Source of the DNA: Linyphia triangularis
Lineage: Eukaryota > Arthropoda > Arachnida > Araneae > Linyphiidae
Assembly: GCA_963978545.1 (NCBI GenBank)
Contig: OZ021729.1
Span: 11,168,001-11,232,000 of the forward strand
DNA length: 64,000 nt
Direction: 5' to 3'
The notes under the pieces were generated by a model. That model was not told the DNA's origin and did no database searches. It was given only the letters and a program-made list of their open reading frames with translations. Each line of letters opens with the position of its first letter. Position 1 is the stretch's first letter. The position numbers and the translations under genes are program-made. Below, piece by piece: positions 55,351 through 64,000 of this stretch.

Positions 55351-55725
55351 TCAGTGCGCTATAGTGTAATATACTTAAGTATTCTTAGTAGTTTCAATAA
55401 ATTATTTTAACATGTTGAAAAATAAAATATTATTTGGCCACATTCCCATCCTAGATCAAGGGGTGTATTCAGGGGCTATATTTTTAAATTTTTGATTAAA
55501 GGATGGTAAACCTTCTAGTTAAATTGGAACACATTTCCATGAAAATAATTCATCTCGATTGATCATGAAAAAAAATTCCGAGTAATTTTCTAACTTTCTA
55601 AAGAATAATTACGAGTGGAAAGGGTTAAAATTTAAATTTTATTACCTCCCTATTCGGCACGACAAAGGTTATGATATTTCGTTCATGAATTTTTTCATTC
55701 TCTGTAAGGTATTATCCCCCCTGTT
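55351..55725. other. No clear feature
   Basis: AT-rich. gagtggaaagggttaaaat near 55615 resembles the right end of a TTAA element, but I could not find its left partner. Confidence 0.4.
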
Positions 55726-55727
55726 GA

Positions 55728-55915
55728 TCGCCCATCTGACGAATGTATGGTTTGCGCTGTGACTTCGCACGTAAAAGGTGAGGAGTTCGATTCATGGGTT
55801 AGTCATGGGTATTCGTTGAGGTTCGGAATCCACGTTAAGCTGTAAGTCCCGACATAATTAACCATTATTGCGCTTAAAAATGTATCGTTTAGCGTGCATT
55901 AATACAAGTCTTCTG
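55728..55915 (+). mobile_element. SINE B copy 4
   Basis: cgcccatctgacgaatgtat, gtgaggagttcgattcatgg, ggttcggaatccacgttaag and ctgtaagtcccgacataatt follow SINE B in order. Confidence 0.82.
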
Positions 55916-55919
55916 ATCA

Positions 55920-56390
55920 GTGTTTTTTCCTTTACGAAAATCAGTTTCCTTAATTACAATCGGACATACTTTTTAAAAAATAAAATACATAGTATCATTA
56001 AATAACTAATAGTTTAATATGTAGCTTGAATTGATATAACAAATGATACCTTGCGGAGGTGGATATTAATAAGAATAGGATATTTTTGGCAATGTTTAAT
56101 AAAATGTATTCTACATGTTTCCCTAGATGATATTACTTAGGTTTGCGGAGGTATGTTCGACATGGGCTCACATCACAACAAAGATTGAGTCTAAGAATAT
56201 TAAATGGAATTAGGATCTGATAAAGATCTGGTTTGATGTTATTCAATAGCATTTAAATTGGATGGTAGTATCTAGGTTGTAGTTGGAATACAAATGGGAT
56301 GAATTTAGATGAATTTCTTTCAGAAAATTGCACATATACAGAATGTGTAAACTTAAATGTAAGGTTATTTAAAAGCTAGCTATTTGATTT
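55920..56390. other. No recognisable feature
   Basis: AT-rich. The word aaataactaatagtttaa near 55999 equals the outer end of the foldback MITE at 19.1 kb, perhaps a solo end fragment. Confidence 0.4.
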
Positions 56391-56393
56391 GTT

Positions 56394-57480
56394 ATTACTT
56401 TCAATTATCGTATGTTAACATAGGTTAGTAAAAGTATTGGATTCGATGAAATTTTTTTTTTTCCTACACGTTTTGGAACGTGCTGAATTTAAAAATTGGT
56501 CAAGAAAAATTGCCTGAGAGAAGTCTCTTTTAATTGATCAAAAAATAGTCATGAAAAATTGTGTGAAAAAGTGGGTGTCCGTGGCCAGCATAACTCCCGA
56601 ATGGAGTGACCTACAATGCTCAACTTTGGCATACAGATTAGTGGTAGCCAGTGAATCTGTCATTATGGTTTTCGCCAAAATGTTCATGCTTATGAGGTGC
56701 CGACCAAACGGTATAGTGGTTAGCATGCTAGCTTCTAAGCCGCGAGGTTGCGGGCTCGAGTCACGTGTTAGGCATGGGTGTTTGTAAATGTATGTTGGCT
56801 TGTCTAATGACGAATGTTTCGGCGCATTATAGCCCTCGTGTTGCTGACGGCACCAGATAATCTGAAAACAACCAACCATGCTTATAAGGTAGCTGCCACT
56901 GAAAAATTTATGTTTTTCAACAATTGCCAAAAAACCCGGCTTTAATAATTGTGAGCAAAATCGCTTAAATTGCTCTAAACATCTCCACCTCCGAAATTTC
57001 CGTAGAAATGCGATTAAAGGCGTAAAAAGTTGAAAAACGAATGTCATCAACACAGAGTTATCTTCCCTTGAACATCGCCCATCAAATCCTCGTTTCTCCT
57101 GTGTTTAACTTGCAAGATTACAAGAAAAGATAATGCGTATAAAGAAGATGATATTGATAAATTTGTTTTTCAGCAATTACCAAAAAAAGACTTTAACGAT
57201 TTTGATCAAAATCGCTGTGTGTAACGCCTGTTAAGGTGCTCTAAACATCACTCCCGTAATTTTCGTAAAAGTGCTATAAAAACGTAAAAAGTTAAAAAAC
57301 GAATGTCTTTAACGGAGAGTTCGAAACCAAAAATACCACCAAACTGGAAATTTTTTTTAAATAAGGAAAACTTTTTTAATATGAAAATGAAAATGAATCA
57401 ATCCATGGCAAATTTAAATGCAGTAACTAATACTGTGTGTAATGAAAAGTTGTGTAATGATCCACACCCCTTGATTTACA
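56394..57480 (+). repeat. Repeat family F, two overlapping copies, SINE-interrupted
   Basis: One copy runs from ctttcaattatcgtatgtta to about 57125, with SINE A copy 15 inserted at the gcttatgaggtagctgcc landmark. A second copy starts part-way (about 57165, tttttcagcaattaccaaaa) and reaches the usual 3' end (aaaagttgtgtaatgatcca, 57480). Confidence 0.85.
56699..56876 (+). mobile_element. SINE A copy 15, inside family F
   Basis: TSD catgcttat(g/a)aggt at 56685-56698 and 56877-56890. The one-base difference between TSD copies indicates mutation since insertion. Confidence 0.96.
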
Positions 57481-57889
57481 TACATTTGGCACGACATTTT
57501 GTTCTTTAAAAAGTTATGATTTTTACTCTTACAAAACTTATCCTATACAACTTTTATTAGTTTACTTTGATTTTAGTATCAGTCGAAATGTAGTAACTAC
57601 TGAAGCCGAAAGCTATAATTTCTGTAACAGTTACTGCACATGCTCAGTATTTTTGGTGTTGGGAATGATGGGGTACATGCAAAAAAGTACTGAGCATAAT
57701 TTAAACGTTATGTAAGATAATTAAGTAGAAACAATATAAGCCAAACAACTTGTATATTTTTAAATTAGTCATGGTCAACTTTAATGTGTAAATTTAAACT
57801 TTTTTTTTTTATATAATACGAATTTCTAATTCAAATTATTTAACTTAGTTTCCATGGTTTCAGCTATTTATTTTTGCCTCTATGAGGTA
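57481..57889. other. No recognisable feature
   Basis: AT-rich sequence with no shared repeats. Confidence 0.45.
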
Positions 57890-58135
57890 TTTATCAAAGC
57901 CAAATACTCCTCGTAATTTTAAACTACGAAAAGATTTTCGAGGTCGAAATCGTATCGAGCGTACCACTCTCCGACCCCACCATACCAACAAGAAGACATC
58001 GAGTCCACGACCTATTTAATATGCACCAGTCCTCATCATCGTATACACCAGTATTCTGCGAAGCCAGGACCGAACCCGTGATCTACAGCTCATGAGTTCT
58101 TTGCCTTTACCTGGCGATGTCACTAGAGCCGTAAT
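57890..58135 (-). mobile_element. SINE C copy 2
   Basis: On the plus strand ccaaatactcctcgtaattt, ctccgaccccaccataccaa, cctatttaatatgcaccagt and aggaccgaacccgtgatcta match the copy in Helitron 2. The tRNA-like head is more decayed (ctcatgagttctttgccttt). Confidence 0.78.
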
Positions 58136-59050
58136 TTGTGGTAAATAAAACGTCAGATTAGTGAAAGTAATTGTTAAAAGAAATTATTGAAATAACTCTA
58201 TGAAAATACTTATTCCAACTAGAAATGAAAAATAATTAGAAAAAAACTGGAAATGGCTTATTTTCTGATTATAGTAAATTCGTCAGACTATCATAATCAA
58301 CGCCAAAATACTATATTTTTTCTGTTACGAAGTTACTTTAATCGACAAATATGCCTTTTTCAGTTGTTTTTCCAATTGTTTATTTCTCTGCTGTATTTTC
58401 AATAACTACTAATGCTGTCGTTAAAATTTAGTCGGTTAGTTTTAACTTAAATTTGTTTACAGAGGTCCTTTTTTCTTTTTTTTTTTTACTTTTAATGTAG
58501 ATTATTTTGTCATGTTCTTTCGTCTAGTTGCCACACATTTAGCCCGTTATTTGTAAGTGAAAAACCAAAGGATAAGCGAATGTTTTTATTATTTGTATTT
58601 TAAAACATGCATTTAAAAAGAATGCCGTGTTCTTTGGATACGTGAATAACGTCAAATTTAATCTCCAACAAGCTTAACTTTTAGATTTAAAAAAGCGCCT
58701 TCAAACGTTGATATTTGTGCAATTTAATTACAACAAATATTGACTGAAATTATTTTGTTTACTTAGTGCTTTAGTGTTGACGCCGGCTTATTTAAACCAA
58801 CATAAAAATATTAAGCTGATTATAACAATTTCTCAGAATAATTTTTTTTAATTGAATTACCGAAAGACTTCTAGGAAATTGGGGAATAATATGAAAGGTT
58901 TTAAAAAGTAGAACAAAAAAAATTGTTTAATAAAATAAATGTAAACGTAGAAATCTAATGAAAAGCAAAGCTACAACTGCAATTAAAGAGAAATGTTTAA
59001 GGTGTTTGTGTTTTGAAGTTACTAGCAAGGTTAAATTTTGAATTTAGCGT
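58136..59050. other. No recognisable feature
   Basis: AT-rich unique-looking sequence; no coding frame or repeat recognised. Confidence 0.45.
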
Positions 59051-59063
59051 GTCCTTAACTAGG

Positions 59064-59240
59064 GCCGACCAGAAGGAGTAGTGGTTAGCGTGCTAGCTTC
59101 TAGACCGCGAGGTTGCGGGTTCGAGTCCCGTGTTAGGCATGGGTGTTTGTAAATGTATGTTGGCTTGTCTAATAACGAATGTTTCGGCGCATTATAGCCC
59201 TCGTGTTGCTGACGGCGCCAGATAATCTGAATACAACCAA
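59064..59240 (+). mobile_element. SINE A copy 16
   Basis: TSD ccttaactagg (11 bases) at 59053-59063 and 59241-59251. The head differs slightly (gaccagaaggagtagtgg), weakening the A box. Confidence 0.95.
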
Positions 59241-59403
59241 CCTTAACTAGGAATGTGTAAACGCTTTACAAAACGTAATTACAAAAATGAATAGACACGA
59301 CGGGAATTGTGACATATTTTCTGATGATTGTTAGACTACTTTGTAACAGTTTTCTGTTTAGTTTTCTTTCTTTCGATAAGAAACTTAAGAGCACTTATAT
59401 AAC

Positions 59404-59877
59404 TAGGGGTGTGAAACATCGCACAACTTTCAATTACTCTACAATACTGACAAGAATTTGTGTTATTTACCGTTGTTATATTTTCATCATTCATTTAGAA
59501 AAATTGCCAGTTAGGCGATATAATTCTTATTTGCGTCTTTTAAAAAAACACTTCACTAAAATGGTGATTTTCGCGTTAAACTTCTGGATAATTCTTATAC
59601 TATCTTTTCTTATAAGTAAAACGCCGACTAAACGGTATAGTGGTTAGCGTGCTAGCTTCTAGACCACGAGGTTGCGGGTTCGAGTCCCGTCTTAGGCATG
59701 GGTGTTTGTAAATGTATGTTGGCTTGTCTAATGACGAATGTTTCGGCGCATTATAGCCGCCCTCGTGTTGCTGACGGCGCCAGATAATCTGAAAACAACC
59801 AACTTATAAGTGAAACTGCAGAGAGGAGAAAAAGCGATCGGTCGATGAGCTATGCTGAAGGAAAGAGAACTGGTGTT
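59404..59877 (-). repeat. Repeat family F copy, truncated and SINE-interrupted
   Basis: It opens taggggtgtgaaacatcgca, follows family order to aaggaaagagaactggtgtt, and stops there. SINE A copy 17 lies at the cttataagt landmark. Confidence 0.88.
59623..59802 (+). mobile_element. SINE A copy 17, inside family F
   Basis: TSD cttataagt(a/g)aaac at 59609-59622 and 59803-59816. A three-base insertion sits in the body (agccgccctcg). Confidence 0.96.
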
Positions 59878-59928
59878 GAAGAAATACGATAAGAGAAAAT
59901 CACAGATGAATAATAAGATGTAATCATA

Positions 59929-60133
59929 GAAATTGAAAGACTAATTAAAGAAAGGAACATCGTAAAGTTTATTAATGCAAAAAGAATACAGTGGATGGGA
60001 CACGTTAAGAGAATGAGAGACGTAGATATGCCTAAAGGAATTATGAAAAGTAAACTTCATAGAGCAAGAAAATGAGGTAGAACAAAATTGAGATGGTCTG
60101 ACCAAGTCGAAGAAGATCTAAATATTTTAGAGA
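59929..60133 (+). pseudogene. LINE ORF2 C-terminal fragment
   Basis: The frame reads EIERLIKERNIVKFINAKRI, then QWMGHVKRMRDVDMPKGIM, and after one stop GRTKLRWSDQVEEDLNIL. The pattern (K)R.(Q)W.GHV.RM...R.P, then GR...RW.D.VEEDL, is the conserved C-terminus of many non-LTR retrotransposons. One TGA falls between RARK and GRT where an Arg codon is expected. No 5' part is adjacent. Confidence 0.88.
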
Positions 60134-60566
60134 TAATAATTAATAGTTTAAAAAATTAAAAACACGCTTTAATAGAAAAGTAAACTAAAAAGTAGAAAAT
60201 AATTTTAAATAAGTTTGAAGTAAGAATGGAGTGATTAACAAGAAATATATATTTTGTCGTAAAAAAGCGTGGGGTGTTTTTTAAGATGTTTTCATAATGG
60301 CTCTACTTTTGCCAATATCTGTCATTAAATATTTATAACAATTGACATCAAGCACCCCACGCTTTTTTAAGATAAAATAAATATTTCTTGTTAATCACTC
60401 TATTCTTATTTCAAACTTATTTAAAATTATTTTCTACTTTTTAGTTCACTTTTCTATTAAAGCGTGTTTTTTAGTTTTTTGAGCTATTCATTATTTTATT
60501 TTCTACTTTTTAGTTTGATTTTCTACTAAAGCGTGTTTTTTTAGTTTTTTAAACTATTAATTATTT
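60134..60566 (-). mobile_element. Foldback MITE family M, copy 2
   Basis: Arms and termini match copy 1 (aataattaatagtttaaaaa start, aaactattaattattt end). The loop is in the opposite orientation (ttgccaatatctgtcattaa), so this copy is minus relative to copy 1. The outer 75 bases of the right arm are duplicated in tandem (two ctaaagcgtgttttt-type blocks). Confidence 0.9.
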
Positions 60567-60621
60567 TTGTTGTAAACTATAATTTTATTTTAGTTCATTT
60601 TTTTAGTTAAGTCTACAAAAC

Positions 60622-61125
60622 TCTCAAGTTGTTCCTGCCAATAGTCACATGCTTGTCTCAAATTTAAGTCATGTGCGTGCCTTAGTACACGCCGTATTAC
60701 TTGGCATAAAACACTACCGTGTCTCTGAATATGAAAAATCACTAATCCAGAAGATCCTGGTAAGGATAATGCGACTAAAAAAACACGCTTTGTATAACTG
60801 TCGTGCCTACGACAAATCTTCCAAATGTCTGCCTTATCAATTGTCGATGATAGGATCTGTGATTACTGGAATTGTAAAGTTTAACGGCACACCAGGGTTC
60901 GATTCCGGAGAAGTTTGGTTAGTTGGAATTTAACGGAGCAAGGGCAACACGAGCTAATTCTTGTGATAAAGCGACAAACTTATTGAATTATTGTATTGTC
61001 ATCGGTCTTTGACAAGTGTGCAAAATTCGAATCAAATCTGATCGCTCCAAGTAGGGCAAAATCGAGCCCAAAAGAGTCGGTTATAAGCAAACATACAGGT
61101 GAAACTAATAAAAGCGTGTTAAAAA
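60622..61125 (+). pseudogene. 18S rRNA-derived retroposon D2
   Basis: It begins gttgttcctgccaatagtca, catgcttgtctcaaatttaa, gtcatgtgcgtgccttagta, cacgccgtatta, which is the very 5' end of 18S rRNA with substitutions. The middle (60700-60800) is diverged or replaced. Then aaatcttccaaatgtctgcc, ttatcaattgtcgatgatag, caccagggttcgattccgga match 18S again up to about 60913. From there the same tail as D1 follows (ttggttagttggaatttaac, gcaagggcaacacgagctaa, attgaattattgtattgtca, ctaataaaagcgtgttaaaa). It is not a functional rRNA. Confidence 0.85.
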
Positions 61126-62074
61126 AAAAGTGGACAAAGAAATCCAGTGAGAGAGGAAAATCAATTATAGAGAAAGCCAAGGCACACCCTGGTCTATATC
61201 GCTGGATAAGAAGTTTCTAAATACATTGGGCAAGAAGATTTTAACATAGAGAGTATAGAGAATAATCCTTCCTAGGACTTCCTTTTAAATGAAGTCAAAT
61301 GCATAAAGACGTTAAACCAACGCTGTCCACTTGTACTCAGGAAAAATCCCATTCAAACCCAATTCAAAAGAATTTTAATTCATGCTAAGTAGCCCAGCTA
61401 TAAAACGGACTACTTGTCGTGAACGGCGAACTTAAAACTTCCCCCAGATATTATCTTGACGACTGTATTACAACAATCTCCAGCGCAGATCATTTAGCCG
61501 TTTCCAAGTTGACAACCCGTTGAAGTTCTCTGGGATATATCACGTAGTTTATCTCTGTTATTCTCCCAACCTCCGTTCATCCATTCAAACCTTTAAAAGC
61601 TTGAGAGCTTCAAGCTCTGCTGCTTAAGATTTATTTAGCTTCTTTTTTTTTAAATCTTTTTTGTTCTCGCTCTTCAAGTGTTTGTTTTCTTCTCGAAAGC
61701 CCATCTTATGAGGAATATTCTTGGAATTTACCTCATTTATTTTTGGTGAGGAAGTTTGTTCTTTTCGTGTTTTGCTTTGAGAGTCGTGTTTTGTTGTTTT
61801 GAATTGAAGATGCTTCCGTTGGCGGTTAAGTAATGAGTTATGCTGTACGCTCTAGCAATTAAAGTTCTGAGTTTAAATGTAATAAGGTATTCTCATGCAT
61901 ATGGACCAAACAAGGCTTCTTTCAAATACAAATGGCTAAAGTTTTATGAAATTTAGTTAAATTAGAATAATGAAGCAAGAAGGGAAGGGGGGCGAATTAA
62001 ATTGGATATATGTACCCACAACAAAATCGTTAAATCATTGCTGTTATAATTTATACAATATGTTATAATTTATA
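61126..62074. other. No recognisable feature
   Basis: Mixed-composition sequence; 61.39-61.6 kb is relatively GC-rich. No known domain in any frame. Confidence 0.45.
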
Positions 62075-62806
62075 CTAGGGGGCTTCGCCCCCTGCTCGCT
62101 AACGCTCGCCAACCCCCAAACACCTCGCTGCGCTCGGATTGAGCGGCTTTGCCGCTCGAATTTGTGGTTAAAACGTCTTGCTGCGCTCGAATAGGTTTGC
62201 CAGCCATAAAAAATGTAACCAAATTTTTATAACTTTAATGGAAGGCCTAATAGAGAAAACACCCAAATTGCAAGTTTCATAATAGAAAGTTAAATATACT
62301 ATCCGCCAACATTCTGACTTAAAACTTCATTAGTTATGCCCTTACATTGAAGTCCCAATATCTTTTATTTATTCTGATAAGTCGCCCCGTTAGAGAACGA
62401 CGTCCAACGCGAAGCATTTTCTGGATAGAAATACTTCAAAATAATAATTACTCTAATACAAAAATGCTTCAGAAAAACAGAAAAAATCTACTTTGAAAAG
62501 AAGAGTTTAGAAAGAGCTTTAAAATTAGCAACGGTTGTTTGGTTGGTTGAACCCCCGAGCAGCGGATTTGTTTACTTAAGGATGTTGCCATTCTTATATT
62601 CAAAATCATTGAGGCTTTGTAGTAGCTTAATGATGAAAAATATTGAAATTTAACTAATTAATAAAGTGTTAATAAATTATTTTGGCACGTTTTGGCAAAT
62701 CTACAGCTTATTTCCTTTAAAATGACACCTTGATCATTGAAATTGGTTGAGTAGTTTAGGCGGACGGACTAACCCCAAAAAACGTATTGCCTATTAAATA
62801 TATAGA
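62075..62806 (-). mobile_element. Non-autonomous Helitron 3
   Basis: On the minus strand it begins TC (tctatatatttaataggcaa) after a host A and ends CTAG before a host T, with the terminal hairpin GGGGGC-GAA-GCCCCC just inside. Palindromes around gctgcgctcg and gcggctttgccgctcg replace those of Helitrons 1 and 2, so it is a different subfamily. The interior shares nothing else with them. Confidence 0.9.
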
Positions 62807-63335
62807 TAATATGTTATAATTATAACAATATAAGGGTTTGTAATGAAAGTTAGGCCTCTATTACAATGAACTATTAACTATGTTTTATAGAATTGCGTGT
62901 TTAAAATGTGTATATATAAAAATAATTTACTGATTTTATATTATTTAGGAAATTTTAATTTTTTTTCTCGTATACATTTATTTTTATGAAAAAATTAGTT
63001 TTTATTTAGCGTAATATTTTGAACTTGTTCATATCTTATATTACGTGAGGATCACCGCACAAGAACCAATAAATCAAATTTTGTATTTTATAAAAATGTC
63101 AATTAATGGTTTTGAAAAACAATTAAAATACCAATTTATTCAAACCTATACAAACTCAACTAAATTTCCTTCACCACTTGAAATTAATTGATCCAACCGA
63201 ACAATTTATTCTTTGACAGATTTTGAATTCAGATAGGTTTTTATTCCGAAGAAGCAAAAATTACTTATTAATTTGCTTAAAGAATTGGTATTCTTAAAAT
63301 TGAATAGTGGTATTTTACATGCGTAGTTTCCTTAT
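62807..63335. other. No recognisable feature
   Basis: AT-rich sequence. The flanks of Helitron 3 contain a small direct repeat (aatatgttataatt on both sides), probably pre-existing. Confidence 0.45.
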
Positions 63336-63339
63336 ATCC

Positions 63340-63510
63340 AAGTCTACCTGATTGTAACAGCTCTGGGCACGTACGTCAAAAGTGCCGGTTTCGAACCCTG
63401 GATTAGACGTTTTCGTTATTGCTTGGAATCCGCTTTAACTTATAGGTCCCGGACTGAACACCAATATTATACATAAAAATAGGTTTTGAAAGTTCAACCA
63501 ATCAATCAAT
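63340..63510 (+). mobile_element. SINE B copy 5
   Basis: aaaagtgccggtttcgaacc, ctggattagacgttttcgtt, ggaatccgctttaacttata and ggtcccggactgaacacc follow SINE B. It ends in an (aatc)n run (ccaatcaatcaatcaatg), a typical SINE tail. Confidence 0.8.
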
Positions 63511-64000
63511 CAATGATTATACCAAAGGATGTGAGAAATAAATTTTTAAAGTCAATTTTCTGATTTATATATATTTAGAAAAATTCATAATTTTTTTTTT
63601 TAAATATGATCTTCCATAATTTAATTCGTCATTTCAAATTTGATTTATAACAATTCGCTTGAAGGTTCTGTTAGCTAACAAACCATTAAATTGGAAAAAA
63701 GATTAGAGTTCGAAAACAAGGATTTATTTTATTTTCTTCCAGTATCCTTAAGTGTTTGTTGTAAAAGAAATGCATTGGTGTGACTTATTTGTTGACAAGC
63801 TTATTAGATTTGTCGTTTTTCAATTCAGTTTTGTAGTACTACAAGAGACCGTTTATTCTCTAGGACAATTTTGAGATTTTCAAATCTCTCAATACAGCTT
63901 AACTTAATTTCAATTGCTGTAGGCTCGAAATGAAACAAAAGCATGCAGTTAAACTTCCCTATACTCTTACATTTTTAATTACCTAATATCTTTCTCTAAC
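63511..64000. other. No recognisable feature
   Basis: AT-rich sequence to the end of the window. Confidence 0.45.

Noticed and set aside
56538..57053. 171-codon minus-strand frame
   Set aside because: It is a fusion of antisense SINE A with antisense family F sequence.
60622..60913. Functional 18S rRNA gene
   Set aside because: Only about the first 400 positions are represented, with gaps and many substitutions, and it is joined to unrelated sequence.

Overview
The window is AT-rich eukaryotic DNA made almost entirely of mobile-element remains and the sequence between them. I see no operons, ribosome binding sites or long coding regions. The mix of tRNA-derived SINEs, Helitrons, hAT, Tc1 and TTAA elements, Ty3/gypsy-type solo LTRs and LINE fragments indicates an arthropod. 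Two degenerate stretches of the 5' part of 18S rRNA read closest, from memory, to chelicerate 18S, so I lean towards an arachnid, probably a spider. That assignment is inference.

Layout. 0.28-1.1 kb: near-perfect 71-bp tandem array. 2.7-11.5 kb: copies of an unclassified repeat (family G), TTAA-type MITEs, a broken Tc1 transposase and a Helitron cut into repeat family F. 11.8-12.4 kb: ATTGT-rich array. 13.3-14.2 kb: second Helitron carrying a tRNA-derived SINE. 14.5-19.5 kb: family F, part of a foldback family, a Harbinger-like palindrome, and the first four copies of the main SINE (SINE A). 19.5-23.9 kb: an 18S rRNA-derived retroposon split by a 3.7-kb hAT-type element. 24.7-26.4 kb: a 1.6-kb foldback palindrome. 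26.5-32.4 kb: SINE A and SINE B (one nested in the other), TTAA MITEs, family F. 33.0-36.0 kb: nested inverted repeats around a 23-bp minisatellite, then three GC-rich palindromes and a local duplication. 37.2-45.1 kb: family F with a TTAA element, two solo LTRs, a hAT MITE, and a LINE copy lacking its middle. 47.0-47.6 kb: the only good host-gene candidate, a GC-rich leader and a first coding exon that encodes a signal peptide and ends at a phase-1 splice donor. 50.5-51.9 kb: complete but dead Tc1 element. 53.8-61.1 kb: SINEs, family F, a LINE C-terminus, a foldback MITE and a second 18S-derived retroposon. 62.1-62.8 kb: third Helitron, minus strand.

The elements mark each other's insertion sites, so many boundaries and target-site duplications (TSDs) can be read directly. 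17 SINE A copies are present and 16 point the same way. The observation most worth following is the pair of 18S-derived copies: both are cut at the same 18S position, share departures from 18S, and carry the same foreign 3' tail. That is what a retroposon family founded on 18S rRNA would look like.

All family assignments come from reading termini, TSDs and translated motifs by eye. No database search was possible. Boundaries without a TSD are accurate only to about 10-20 bases.
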